Part shown: one piece after another, positions 23,901 to 34,332 of the stretch
Layout: each line of letters starts with the position of its first letter
How positions within the stretch are numbered: the stretch's first letter is position 1
Assembly (NCBI RefSeq): GCF_040869045.1
Contig: NC_090320.1
Location: forward strand, 251,038,978 to 251,102,977
DNA length: 64,000 nt
From: Eurosta solidaginis
Taxonomy: Eukaryota > Arthropoda > Insecta > Diptera > Tephritidae
Direction: 5' to 3'
Made by a program: the position numbers and the translations under genes
Notes under the pieces: generated by a model
What the model saw: only the letters and a program-made list of their open reading frames with translations
Databases searched by the model: none
Told to the model about the DNA's origin: nothing

Positions 23901-25649
23901 CAATTTAAATTCAGAAATTTACAATTCAAATTCAAAAATTTACAATTCAAGTTCAGATTTTCTAATTCAAGTTTAAAAAATTACAATTGAAATTCAGAAA
24001 TTCCAATTTAAATTCAGAAAACTACAATTCAAGTTCAGAAAATTACAATTCAAGTCCAGAATTTTCATTTCAAGTTCAGAAAATTACAATTCAAGTTCAG
24101 AAAATTACATTTCAAGTTCAGAAAATTACAGTTCGAATTCAGAAATTTATAAGTAGGGTGTTTATTTTCAAAAGCTATTTTAATTAATTAATTTTATACT
24201 TATATGTTAGTTGCGGAAGTGTTGATGCTTCGTTAACCATGTTGCCAAAATGGTGGCTTGGGTATAGTGTACCCCAAGTTTTCTTCAAGATGTGTACATC
24301 CCGAACCTTGAAATCAAATGAAGGATAATTCTTTGCAACAAGTGCATGATGACGCTACGGCCAAGAAAGTACTTCAGTCGAAACAGCAATTTGGAAGAGG
24401 TAGAAGGGAGAGACCTCCACAGAGTTGCGAAGGTGGAGGAAGACTTGACCTCTCATGTTGCTCCCAATCGCCGTCAGTTACCGCGAAACAGGGAAAACTG
24501 GCATGATTTGTTACGAAACTGCCAAAATCGCGATTATGAATAATGATGGCGGATAAGTTGAGATATTTTGACACATTGCGCCAAGATCTATGCAGACAGT
24601 ACCTATACGTTACTTCCGGGACGTTGACTGTTTAAGTGGTCATATCTTCGTCATCACTGCTGTCATACTCAGTGCAGATCAATGGTTGTGACGCTAAGAA
24701 TATAGCTGGATAGCATTGCAATTGCTTTTTATGAGCGAGAGTTTTTTTCTTCGCGATCTCGCAAAATTGATTTAAACGAGTTAAGATGTCCAATGCTTCC
24801 TTAACACATAGACACCATCTTACATACATTTATTTCCATTGGATGAAAAAAAATACCCGACAAATTTTCTGAACTTGAGTTGAAAATTCTGAACTTGAAT
24901 TGTAATTTTCTAAACTTGAACTGCAAATTTCTGAATTTAAATTATAATTTTCTGAACTTGAATTGGAAATTTCTGAATTTAAATTGGGATTTCTGAACTT
25001 AAATTGTAATTTTCTGAATTTGAATTGTAAATTTCTGAATTTAAATTGGAATTTCTGAATTTGAATTGTAATTTTCTGAACTTGAATTGAAAATTCTGAA
25101 TTTAAATTGGAAATTCTGAACTTGAGTTGTAATTTAGTGAACTTAAACTGGAAAAGGGTAGTTTATTGAAGTGGACGATTTTTAAGTGGACAAAAAAAAT
25201 CTGCATAAATAATTTTTTCTCAATTCTGCCAATAGAATAACATAATTCAATCATTTGTTAAACTGGAACAACTGCTCACTACAAATGGTTACAGCAACGA
25301 TGATATGACCATAACCGGTTGTCCAAGCGCCGAACAGGTGTCCATACTATTATCCAGTGCCAGCATACTTGCCACTGAGGGTATTGTTAACTTCTCAGCC
25401 GCACAACGTAAACTTAGTACCGCTTCAAATGACGAGGCGCTAAACAGCAGTGCGCCACCATCGCGTAGAATAAGCTATGAGAAGCGTGTATCATTTGAAG
25501 TGGGTGTGCCCGGAGCAACGGCAGTGATTATGGAAAATCTACCCGAAATGCCCGAATCGGGCTCGTCAGCTACATCACCCACTCGCACTTTGAAATCCGA
25601 AAATAATAATAATGCTGAAGATGCTGCGGGTGTAGAAGTGAATATATAA
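20817..25649 (+). CDS. Cog3: COG3, conserved oligomeric Golgi complex subunit 3, C-terminal half (5 exons)
   Basis: Joined exons 20817-20977, 22757-22886, 22955-23133, 23198-23794 and 25236-25649 stay in one frame with GT..AG at every junction and stop TAA at 25647-25649. This gives about 493 residues, roughly the C-terminal half of a protein usually near 850-900 residues. Recognisable stretches: [93 protein letters not shown]3 is a lobe A subunit of the COG tether, a peripheral Golgi complex needed for retrograde intra-Golgi vesicle docking. N-terminal exons lie left of the window, so the 5' intron exceeds 20.8 kb and is full of retroelements. No exon lesion seen. Confidence 0.93.
20978..21940 (+). 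mobile_element. Jockey/CR1-type LINE fragment in Cog3 intron, split by a SINE
   Basis: Starts right after the Cog3 donor. 20998-21180 encodes the endonuclease-RT linker ([30 protein letters not shown]). After the SINE, 21745-21930 encodes RT ([34 protein letters not shown]) with frameshifts. Same LINE lineage as those at 28801, 54577 and 61445 but on the opposite strand. 5' and 3' truncated. Confidence 0.75.
21339..21690 (-). mobile_element. SINE-like retroposon with (CAA)n tail, copy in Cog3 intron
   Basis: Reads on the - strand ..AAGGGGCTGTGTAGCACAACCCTTCAGG.. to ..AGCAACCTTATCGCTACAACAACAACAAC. Collinear with the full copy at 61796-62202 but lacking its first ~90 bp. GATGGAAGT occurs on both sides (about 21336 and 21686), a possible target duplication. 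Inserted in the LINE fragment. Confidence 0.75.
21955..22147 (+). mobile_element. (CAA)n-tail SINE-like retroposon, left part of a split copy
   Basis: GTTGCGTAGCGCAACCC..GTTCCCGACATGGT matches the middle of the 61796-62202 copy in + orientation. It continues at 22525-22618 (CGAGATGGTCTTGC..GTATCCGGCAAAGGA-like) after the tRNA-derived SINE. Confidence 0.65.
22148..22524 (-). mobile_element. tRNA-derived SINE nested in another SINE
   Basis: On the - strand the head shows pol III promoter-like boxes: A box TGGTAGCGTGC (plus 22495-22505) and B box GGTTCACACCC (plus 22459-22469), flanked by a tRNA-like stem region (GGCGGCCAGCG). The body runs to an A/T-rich tail at 22148. Flanking 9 bp CGACATGGT (22139-22147) and CGAGATGGT (22525-22533) are the target duplication, interrupting the (CAA)n SINE. 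Confidence 0.75.
22757..22886 (+). CDS. Cog3: Cog3 exon, Ser-rich segment
   Basis: Acceptor ttctttcgtatag at 22756, donor ATAA|GTGAGA at 22887. Encodes [16 protein letters not shown] followed by a Ser-rich linker ([15 protein letters not shown]), typical of the variable middle of COG3. Ends in phase 1. Confidence 0.88.
22955..23133 (+). CDS. Cog3: Cog3 exon
   Basis: Acceptor gaaaattttcag at 22954, donor AAA|GTATTT at 23134. Encodes [20 protein letters not shown] and [19 protein letters not shown]. The preceding intron is only 68 bp. Confidence 0.9.
23198..23794 (+). CDS. Cog3: Cog3 exon, helical core
   Basis: Acceptor gttatgcttgcag at 23197, donor CGT|GTAAGT at 23795. 199 codons: [59 protein letters not shown], with a low-complexity KEGGSASTN loop. 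The longest visible Cog3 exon. Confidence 0.92.
23832..25158. mobile_element. Foldback-like element with inverted minisatellite arms in last Cog3 intron
   Basis: Outer inverted ends: CCTTTTCCAGTTTAAGTTCA (23832-23851) and its reverse complement near 25139-25158. Inside the ends are arrays of a ~20 bp unit, AATTCAAGTTCAGAAAATTAC, in + orientation (23838-24150) and in reverse orientation (24867-25140). The ~700 bp centre (24157-24866) has small ORFs but none I recognise. The structure resembles foldback/Galileo-like elements. It fills most of the 1.4 kb intron 23795-25235. Confidence 0.72.
25236..25649 (+). CDS. Cog3: Cog3 last exon
   Basis: Acceptor ttctgccaatag at 25235; begins [20 protein letters not shown] in phase 0; contains [17 protein letters not shown]; acidic/Ser-rich tail; stop TAA 25647-25649. 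The first ATG of this exon (25305) is internal, not a start. Confidence 0.9.
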   Translation, partial: NNIIQSFVKLEQLLTTNGYSNDDMTITGCPSAEQVSILLSSASILATEGIVNFSAAQRKLSTASNDEALNSSAPPSRRISYEKRVSFEVGVPGATAVIMENLPEMPESGSSATSPTRTLKSENNNNAEDAAGVEVNI

Positions 25650-26224
25650 TAGTGTTAAAAAAATATCAGTTATAATATGTGGAATAGTATTTTATAAGCG
25701 CATGTGCGGAATCCGATCCAATTGGAACACCATATATCCACATAATTTACTTCGTACACGCAGATGCAAATGCTTCGTTTTATTTTGTTATTATTTAAGT
25801 TTACATATGTATGCATATAATTATTTGTCTACATTTAAACTTAAATCAAAAAACGTGTATTCCATGGGCCAGTCTATTTCTGTATGTACGTATGAATGGA
25901 TGTTGGATTGTATATGTATTAATTATTAGTATATAGTGAAATATACTTATTCATTTATGAAAAATATATATGCCAAAGATTTTTATTTCGAAAAGACTTT
26001 GAAAGTATAGCATTATGCTTTTAAGATGGTTCGCTCAGATATATGTAAAATTTCGGGAAATTAGTACTGTTGTCCTGAAAATATCGCCAAAGCAAACAAT
26101 AAGTTGTCAAAGCACTCGAAATGCAGTCCTAAAACCTTCAATTAATTTTTTAAAACACAAACGAGCTAACAACATTGCCAGACACAAATAATTTCGTTCT
26201 TGACTTTATATTGAAGTTTTATAG
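25650..26224 (+). other. Cog3 3' flank, no gene seen
   Basis: AT-rich sequence after the Cog3 stop, presumably 3' UTR then intergenic. I see no clear AATAAA close to the stop and no conserved ORF. Confidence 0.4.
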
Positions 26225-27045
26225 ATATTTGTTGCATATCAAAACGGTATGTCCTCGATAACAAATCGATGGCACGACGATAACAAATTTGTACTGCTGC
26301 GATAACAAATCCATGACTTAAAGATAACATATCGATACATAATCGATAATTTTTGCCTAAAAATCCATAACTATTCGATGACAATTCGACAAGTTTAAGA
26401 TAACACGAAGATAGAAAATTGGTCACACTCCGATAGCAAATCGATATGTTTTCGACAGCAAACCGTTGATTTTCGATAACAAGCCAATAACAAATAATAC
26501 TCAGATAATAAATCTATAACTAATATAACATAGATACATTTTCTATAGAAATTCGATTACTTTTAAATAAAATATCGATAACTTTCCCTAAATAATCAAT
26601 AGTTTCTCTTTTCTCCAAATTCTCGAGAATAAGCCAGTTACAAATTGGTAACACTCCAATAACAAATCGATACTTTTTCGATAGCTTTTTGATAACATAT
26701 CGATAAACAATCGATAATAAATCGAGAACATCTATAACGGCGTTAACCAATTGGCATCTTATCTTATCGATAACTCGTCTTTACCACGTCGATAGCCTAC
26801 CTTCTTTTGGTAACATATCGATAAGCAATCGCTAACTTTTTGATAATAAATCGATAACGTCTATAACGTGATTAAAAATTGGTATCTTATCTCATCGATA
26901 ACTCGTCTATACCACATCGATAGTTACCTACATATATCAAACCAAAAACTCGTCGACCGGAAATATATGTATAACACGTCTATAACAAACCAATAACTCA
27001 TCGATAACATACCGTTAACACTTCCATAACAAATTGATAACACTG
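26225..27045 (+). repeat. Degenerate minisatellite with ATCGATAAC core
   Basis: Dozens of diverged short units built on CGATAACAAATCGATA / TCGATAACTTTT-like sequence, many containing the palindrome TATCGATA or ATCGAT. Related arrays in reverse sense occur at 47990-48240, 48765-48855 and 49960-49985. No coding potential. Confidence 0.75.
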
Positions 27046-27299
27046 TGCGGCTTCGGTTCCGGCTTCAGTTTTGACTCCTAAATCTTTCCTTTCTCCTATT
27101 TTTCTTTCCTCACCATTCTTTTACTTAACTTTATTTTATCTCGTTTTCCTTTCCTACGGAAATAAAGATAGATACATTATTGTGAGGCAATGCACTGCAT
27201 TTTCACAGCACCTCATCCAAGCCAAGCTCTAGGATGGTGCTTGGCTTTAGTGTGTTTGTGCTTATGTTCTAATTTTATGTTCACAAAGGGTAAATTTGA

Positions 27300-28190
27300 C
27301 AACAACCCCTTGCAATTATGACAATATCATCCGCGTGCCCTGGTAACGGATTCCGCGCTTTGTAAGCCTCTATGTTTGGCGACTACTAGGCTCCACAGCA
27401 GGGTTGAAAGGCCAGACATCCCCTAGTGGTCCTAATCTGCCCTCCATCATTAATTGATGTTTCAGCAATCCTTTACGTAAAGAGCGTTTATCCACATTCG
27501 TATTGGCTTTTGAACCTCTCTTCTCAAGCACGCGGTTCACACTATGTTATTGTTGTTGTTGTAGCGATAAAAATACTCCCCGAAGGTTTTGGGGAGTGTT
27601 ATCGATGTTGATGGTCCTTTGCCAGATATAGATCTGGTACGATCAAGTAACAAGCACCATTAAGCTCCAAGCCCGACCATCTCTGGAACGATTTAATATC
27701 CATCTTCCCCTACCCCCTAGTTCCATGGAGCTTGGGGTCGTAAGAGCTTCAGGGTTGTGTAGCGCAACCCTTTCAATGGGTTGCCAGCGCAATTTATAGT
27801 TTCGCCAACCCAATAGTCAACCTCACCTATCCGTGGTGTTTCAGCTTTATCGTGGGATGCGTTGTCAAAGGTCGCCTTAATATCAAAAGGACATAGTGTC
27901 TGACTATCCGCCCAACTATATATATATATATATTGACGCGACTTGCAGCTTAAGCCCGTTAATTCGAGCCATCGGCATACATGTATATAGTATGTTCTGC
28001 TGTTTCCACACCCTTGGCTCAACCCTCTGGCTCTATTGTGGCCCCAAGACTTCTTTAGAAGCCCAAGCACGGGACCATGTAGTTCGTAGCCCTATATTAA
28101 GAGGCGCCAAGGGCCTAGGTAGGGTGATATTCCACCCAGCCTTCGAAATATCGTTCGAATTATGTATATAGTGGCGCTCAAATAAAATTT
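27300..28190 (-). mobile_element. Degenerate R1/LOA-like LINE RT remnants with SINE insertions
   Basis: On the - strand an RT motif A-like FDIKATFDNASHD lies at about 27840-27890. After the SINE block, LSTLLWSLVV and ADDIVIIARG (RT motif B/C-like, frameshifted) lie at about 27310-27420. Order is right for one decayed RT on the - strand. Assigning the clade is tentative. Confidence 0.45.
27545..27840. mobile_element. (CAA)n-tail SINE-like pieces in opposite orientations
   Basis: 27545-27755 matches the SINE in - orientation (GTTGTTGTTGTTGTAGCGATAAAAATACTCCCCGAAGG..). 27762-27840 (TGTGTAGCGCAACCC..CCTCACCTATCCG) matches it in + orientation. The two halves meet head to head, indicating two insertions or a rearrangement. 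Confidence 0.6.
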
Positions 28191-28194
28191 ATAT

Positions 28195-28584
28195 TGTGGC
28201 GAATGTTGACATCACTATGATGTTAGTAAACACCCACAACAACAAAAACAGCAAGCCGCCACACTTGCGTACAAGGCAATCCACACACATAACCATCAGC
28301 TCGAAGTGAAGAGATATTTCACATACACACATGAAGTCATCAGCTAAGATCAGAAGATGTTACTTACACATACACGCGCATATAGCTAAATAACCAAGTA
28401 TGCGATACAACTGTTCCATGTTGTGAAAAGTCTAGACTTTAGGAGAAGTATGCGAACGAGGCAACTGAGAGTATAAAAGCAGCGCAAGCTGAGGAAGTGA
28501 ATTTTAGTTGTAAAGTACTACTCCCAAAGTTGACTATAAAGACCATTTTGCAATACTGAATATTGGTGTTATTTATTCGTTACA
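28195..28584 (+). repeat. 5' LTR of third gypsy family
   Basis: Starts TGTGGCGAATG and ends TTCGTTACA (TGT..ACA). Contains a TATA box in GAGAGTATAAAAGC (about 28470) and AATAAA-free AT-rich ends. The same body is recognisable in the split 3' LTR (34116-34332, 37170-37360) and in the solo LTR 37593-38109. Confidence 0.78.
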
Positions 28585-28800
28585 ATTGATGTCAGAAGAG
28601 GAATTGTTGAATAAATTCCAGAGGCAAACAAGGAAATTGTCAAGTTAAGTGATTTGAAGATCCAGCAACTCAAAAAGGAGTTGGAGAACCGTGGGTTGAA
28701 TACAAGCGGCAATAAATCCGATCTTGATGGCGATGAGACAAAAAAATTGGAGGGGAAAAACGAAACACCGCAGACAGTGGCAAACACAGACTTGAACATG
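28585..28800 (+). pseudogene. gag N-terminus of third gypsy family (SAP-like), up to LINE insertion
   Basis: LSDLKIQQLKKELENRGLNT followed by SGNKSDL matches the SAP-motif helix-turn-helix pattern often found at the start of such gag proteins. It runs into NTDLNM at 28800, where the LINE interrupts. The frame picks up at 32309 with SSQLESQE. The upstream frame is shifted near 28630. Confidence 0.6.
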
Positions 28801-28901
28801 ATATTTCATTTTATTTCATTTCTTTATTGAGTCAATGGTAACATACCTTACTGACTATATTACAGGTGTACTTAGGACTAAATTATTAATTTAAGTATGA
28901 C

Positions 28902-31640
28902 TTAATGTGATAGATAGTAAGACTCAATGCATGCCTTGAAGAGAGACCTAGACATGGCAAAGTCAAGATCTAGACTCCTACATAGGTGATTGAATTCTAC
29001 AAATCCTCTTAAAAGAGGAGCAAAGCTGAAGTAATTAGAACGCAACACTTCAATACGGAATGTATTGTGAAAGCGGAGGGCTCTGTTAGGGACATTGAAA
29101 GTTACCTGACCCAGAAGTTCGGAACAATCAATAGCACCAGATATTATATCAAAAATAAACATTAAGCCTTGAACGGAACGCCTGACTTCAAGTGGCAAGA
29201 CATTTATAAGCATGGATCACGCATTGTAGGGTGGCATGGGATTATCAAAGTGTAGAGGTTGAAGAGCAAATCGCATGAATTTCCGCTGAACTCGTTCAAT
29301 TCTTAAAGAGTATGAAGAGTATATCGGATTCCAAATGACTGAGGCATATTCTAACTTTGAACGTACTAAGGAATTATACAAAATCTTTCTGGTATACGGG
29401 TCTTTGAAATCCTTCGCATATCGTCGTAAGAAAGCTAAGTTGGCATAAGCTTTTGGTATAAGAAAGTTAACATGATTAGTAAAGGTAAAAGATGAATCAA
29501 AAATTACGCCAAGATCACGAAACTCATCAACTGAGGCAAGTGTTACGTTTGAGATCGAATACACGGGCGAAAGGATATTCATTGACTTAGTAAACGTTAT
29601 GTGACAGCATTTATTACAGATCTTCCTGCAGACGCAAAGCATCAGAAATACTGGTGATCTTACGGAAGAGTTTTAAATCGTCTGCATAAAGTAAATAATT
29701 GGAATATTTTAGGCAAGAGCCAACATCATTAATAAAAATTATGAATAAAATAGGACCAAGGATACCTTGTGGTACACCGGAAGTTGCTAAGAATTTGTAG
29801 GACTTAGTTTTCTCCATTTCAACAAAATATATCCTATTTTGTAGGTAAGACTTCAGCCACAACAGAAAACTTGAATGAAAGCCCATGTTTTCAAGTTTCC
29901 ACAAAAGTAGTTTATGCGAAACTGTGTCAAAGGCCTTGGAAAAATCTGTATATATGGTGTCAACTTGACATCCATCCTTGAACGCTGAGACACAAAACTG
30001 GAAAAAACCGCTAGATTTGTGACAGTCGAACGCCCTGCAATAAAACCATGCTGACATGGATCGATTATTTTATTGATAGCGAATGATAACTTGTCCTTAA
30101 CTACCTTTTCAAAAAGTTTGGAACAGGTCGACAATTAAAAACTCCGGTCGAAAGAGAAGTATTGAAAATATGGCGCAATGGAACACAAAGGGAACTACTA
30201 CACTTTTTAAATAAAGAACAGGACAAACCATCTATATCGCTTTTCAGTGAGGACTGTAAGGAGGAGATACCCTTAATAATGTCCATTTCAGTTACAAACA
30301 GGGACCCAAAATTTAAAGGCTTTGGTGTATCAAAAGAATACCTGTTGTTATTATCATCCGCATCAACAACAAATGTGGATTTGAAAAAATCAGCAAAAAG
30401 GTTTACTGTAACTCTGTAACTCTGAACTGGTATCGTTAAATTTCACACAGGTTGGGATATTGGTACAACCTTTCTTAGACCGAACATAGTTCCAAAAAGA
30501 TTTAGGATTTGCTTTTAACTCATCCTCAAATCGGGAAATGTATTTACTGTATAAGAACTTATCCAGAACATTGAACTGAGTCATATAATAGGTATACTGA
30601 TCTTTAAAAGAAATGTTGAGAGTCGCTTTATATAATTTATGGTACTTATTTCTTTGATTTTTCAGTTTTTTAACCTAGTAGTGTACCAGGGTAGCTTGTG
30701 AACTTTAACCGGAAGTAAAGCGAGATTCGTACTGAAGATGTCTGACAACACAAGCAAGAAGGCATCGAAGCATTCGGCAGGGTTTTTAGCAAAGAAAATA
30801 GAGTTCCAATCAGTTTCAGATATGAGTGAGTTAACAGTATCATAATTTGCATCCTTGAAATTATAGGAGCGGACAGTATTATTAATGTTGTTATTCGGCA
30901 CCAGGTCGAAGAATTCTATAGATAACGATAATGGTACATGATGCATATCAGACTTATAAATAGGAAACGTACATTCGGTCAAGTGGGTAATTAGATTCTC
31001 ATCAACAAAAATAAGGTCCAAGATATTATTTAACTGGTTAAAGAAGTGGTTAATCTGAATTAAGTTAGCCCCAAAAAGGGTGTCCAAGAAATTGATCTCA
31101 TGAGGATGATTGATATTAGTAGGCGTTAGTACGTTGTCATTAATAATTTTGGACCATACAACCTTACTTAGATTGAAATCACCCAAAACGCAGAAATGAC
31201 TATCAACATTGTTTTCGTAAAGGTCAAATATGTTATTGACATGAGCACAGTACAGCGAATCTGAGCTGCAAGGTGGAAAGAGACACAAATAAATAACTTG
31301 CCAGACGACCCCATAATACAAACACAGAGCTGATCCAAAAGCGAGTCACTATTAGAGAGCAGAACAAAGGAAGAGAGAAGGCGACGTCTTACAGCAATTA
31401 ATACTCCACCACCTCTAAGACGTCCCGTTTTGATGGGATCTCTATCCTTACGATAGGTGTGGAACAACCTTTGATCAAAAAATTCTGAGTCTGAAAAGTC
31501 ATCATTGAGCCAAGTCTCGACAATAACGTAGACATCATAATCACACCGTGAAGTGGCTAAAAATACTTCTTTAGACTTCGTTCTCAATCCCGATATATTT
31601 TGATAATAAATGGTTATACTTTTATTAACTATGCGATTGT
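28902..31640 (-). pseudogene. LINE ORF2: endonuclease and reverse transcriptase, frameshifted
   Basis: Endonuclease begins near 31636 (ITIYYQNISGLRTKS), with VIVETWLNDDF, GRLRGGGVLIAV, LGDFNLSKVVW and SDMHHVPLSL in successive frames (31168-31587, 30662-31321). RT has [49 protein letters not shown] and catalytic YADD (about 29677-29690). The C-terminal region continues to 28902. Breaks lie at about 31250, 30640, 30390, 30090, 29990, 29630 and 29215. The enzyme would nick target DNA and prime cDNA synthesis. Confidence 0.82.
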
Positions 31641-31649
31641 CACACTTAG

Positions 31650-32243
31650 CTAAGGCTTGGTAGTTGAGCCCTTTGCTTTTTGAAAAAAACGAAAAGGTTT
31701 AATTTTGACATCTGATGGCCATAACGAGGAGTCCAGCAGCTTATTATATATAGAAGCCGAAACTCCAAGTTTGAAATTACATCTAGATAACAATTTGGGA
31801 TCAGCGTCTTTCTTAACCAATTTGAAACAATGAATTAATGAGGGTGAAATGTTTGCATTTTTCGAGACGTAGTCAACAATATCACTTGCGTTTACGGTTG
31901 GTTTAAACGACGACAAATGCAACCATTTCAGACGAACAGCTAAATTAAGGTTAGCATTAGAGTTACTACCTACCACAATAGTGGGCGATCTACTACGAAT
32001 ATTTTTATTATTGTCACTAGATTTTGTAGCGACTGATACCTGATGGCAAGAACGTGCAATATCGGAATACATAGGTATGTTAGTAACAGGTGTAGCAGAA
32101 TTGTTGCTAGCTATACTAGTTGATTCAGCAGCAGCATTCCCAGACGTCGGCAGCAGGCTCGATGCATCATTACATGAACTAAAACAAATCCACAGTAGCA
32201 CACTGAATAGATGATGCAGTCGGGCTTTTATTCCCAATATCAT
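31650..32243 (-). pseudogene. LINE ORF1 (nucleic-acid-binding protein) C-terminal part
   Basis: 197-codon frame with Ser/Asn-rich N-terminal half and a conserved-looking C-terminal block VRLKWLHLSSFKPTVNASDI, KLVKKDADPKLLSRCNFKLG and SLWPSDVKIKPFRFFQK. This matches ORF1 C-termini of CR1/Jockey-type LINEs as I recall them. The real N-terminus is probably upstream or lost. It ends 10-15 nt before the endonuclease start region. Confidence 0.65.
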
Positions 32244-32308
32244 CTGTTGGCGTTATAGTTATTGGCTGCAATAGCGGCACAAATGTCCGAAATGTCATCA
32301 CAAACATG

Positions 32309-33163
32309 TCATCGCAACTAGAATCCCAGGAGAACCGTATAACAACCAAGATGAAAACTCAACTAAAAGAATAGAAGACATATATGGCATCCCAACTGGA
32401 ATCGCAGGACACGTATATCATCCAAATTGGAAGCACAGGAGGAGCGCTTATCATTGCAGGTAACACAAATGTATTCGTAATTAGAAGCACAGGAAGCAAG
32501 GGTATCATCAAAACTTGAAGCGCGGGATGCAAAAGTCGCACAATTTCAGGCAGAAGTCCCCCAGCTGTTTCATCGAGCAATCCCAAGGTAAAAACTCAAT
32601 CTTTTGGCGGTTTTGTTCCTTTCCAGGTCTTTAAGCCACAGTTTAAGAAGACCGCAGCAGTGAATAACTGGAATGCTGAAGATAAAGTTGCTGATCTATT
32701 CGTACCATTGAAGGGACCAGCAGCTGAAAACCTACAGACGATTCCCGAAGGAGAGCGGAATAACTATGAAGCATTGATGGCTGCTGTAGAACGACGTTAC
32801 GGAAGCGAACACAGGAAACAGATCTAACAAATAGAACTGCAAAATTGCTACCAAAAAGCTAACGAGACTTTGCAGGAGTTTGCTTCGGATGTTGAATGAT
32901 TGGCGCATCTCGCAAATGCGGACGCGCCCGTGGAATACACCGAGAGGGTTAAAATTCAGAGCTTTATAAATGGAATACGGGATGTCGAAACGAAACGAGC
33001 TACATATGCGAATCCAAAACCAACTTTTGCTGAAACGTTATCACATGTACTGATTCATGATGTGGAAGTACAAAGACCAGAGTGGGTGAACACAATATTG
33101 GAGGCGCTGAAAGGATCGCAAAAGATGAACAAGAACGAGCCAGATGTAAAGATCGAGAGCTAG
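32309..33163 (+). pseudogene. gag of third gypsy family after LINE insertion
   Basis: A run of LESQE/LEAQE-like heptads (coiled-coil-like, 32309-32560, frameshifted) is followed by capsid: NWNAEDKVADLFVPLKGPAA, ALMAAVERRYGSEHR, stop at about 32827, then LAHLANADAPVEYTERVKI and ATYANPKPTFAETLSH to 33163. Two in-frame stops and frameshifts; non-functional. Confidence 0.72.
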
Positions 33164-33239
33164 CTGCAGCTGTTGAATGTCCGTTAGCTCTGTATCACAA
33201 ATCGGAGGAAAATCGAGCAGTCTCACCGTAAGATGATAT

Positions 33240-33644
33240 GTGGATGGCAAGGATCATTTACAGACTTTAGATACGGGCGCATCTCCTACCATAATCCGAT
33301 CTGATTTGGTCAACAGGAGAGTAAAGCCATTACTCGGAGCAAGCTTGCGTACGGTCACTGGCGTGTACAACGAAGTACAGGGAGAAGTGACATGTGAGGT
33401 CGTAATTGGGAAGGTCTCGGTTCTGCACAAATTCGTTGTGGCAGAGATTGTTGATAAAGTCATATTGGGAGTGGACTTCTTAGTTGACCTTGGCATCAGG
33501 ATCGATATGCAGAGAAGGATTATGCGCTATAAGAACAATGATGTGCCATTTAACTTTAGTTTTGAGAAGGGGCTCAGCAGTAAACGAGTGCTGATGGAGC
33601 GAATCTCCTCGAAAGACTACAAAAGCAAAAGGCAACAGCAGTAA
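33240..33644 (+). pseudogene. retroviral-type protease of third gypsy family
   Basis: 134-codon open frame with the aspartic protease active site LDTGASPTIIRSDLV (residues about 10-24) and the second hydrophobic segment VDKVILGVDFLVDLGIRIDM. Immediately downstream RT should follow but is absent: the sequence passes to integrase C-terminal sequence near 33660, so an internal deletion of several kb removed RT, RNase H and the integrase core. Confidence 0.75.
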
Positions 33645-33659
33645 GCCGGGCAAAGATTG

Positions 33660-34124
33660 GTGGAACGAATGGAACACATAAATCAATACCGAATGTGGGT
33701 GACTTGAAACCAGGGCGCGGTACTGTAGTGAAGCGTCAGAACGATACAGATTATGCAAAGACAATACATCAAGCTAAACCTCTTCGAAGTAGTCTAGTGG
33801 CCAAACAACAGAGTGTGAGGCAACGAGCCAAGATAATGATTAGTAAGATGAAACACAGGTACGACGAGAACAACAATTCGGAAGGGTTCTCGGAGGGAGA
33901 TTTGGTACTGTTAGACAACCATCACCGGCGGAAGGGTGTTTCATCCATCCATTCGATGCAGTTGGGAAGACCCGTACAAAGTTGTGAAGCGGATCAGTGA
34001 TGCCGTCTACTGCATACAAACAATTGGGAAACCACGAAATGGAAGGGTGGTACATTTGGAGAGGCTAGCAGCGGTTGGATCGGAAAATTTGTCTGATCAG
34101 GACGATCATGCTGTTAGTAAATAA
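33660..34124 (+). pseudogene. integrase C-terminus of third gypsy family
   Basis: SVRQRAKIMISKMKHRYDEN, SEGDLVLL and (shifted frame, about 33965-34124) DPYKVVKRISDAVYCIQTIG and RNGRVVHLERLAAV form the usual gypsy integrase C-terminal and chromodomain-less tail, ending before the 3' LTR. One frameshift near 33950. Confidence 0.68.
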
Positions 34125-34332
34125 TCACAACAACAAAAACAGCAAGAAGCCACAGTTATGTACAAGGCAACGAAGAATATTCATAACCAGCAGCTCGAAG
34201 TGAAGAGATATCTCACATACACACATATAGTCATCAGCTAAGAACAGAAGTTGTTACTCCCACATACACACGCATATAGCTAAATAACTAAGTATGCGAT
34301 ACAACTGTTCCATGTTCGTGAACAGTCTAGAC
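34116..34332 (+). repeat. 3' LTR of third gypsy family, left part
   Basis: GTTAGTAAATAATCACAACAACAAAAACAGCAAG..GTCTAGAC aligns with 28228-28440 of the 5' LTR. It lacks the first ~35 bp and is interrupted at 34332 by the hAT-like element. Confidence 0.75.

Larger units (their letters stand above)
28801..32302 (-). mobile_element. Jockey/CR1-type LINE inserted in gypsy gag
   Basis: 3.5 kb - strand LINE with ORF1 and ORF2 and a 3' tail of (AAATG)-like repeats at 28801-28830. AACATG flanks both sides (28795-28800 and 32303-32308), and the gag frame reads through once the insert is removed, fixing the borders. Multiple frameshifts; not active. Nearly full length at the 5' side. Confidence 0.85.

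Noticed and set aside
24318..24543. Overlapping ORFs in the centre of the foldback-like element (..[20 protein letters not shown]..)
   Set aside because: Slight resemblance to a transposon protein C-terminus, but too short and without a motif I can name.
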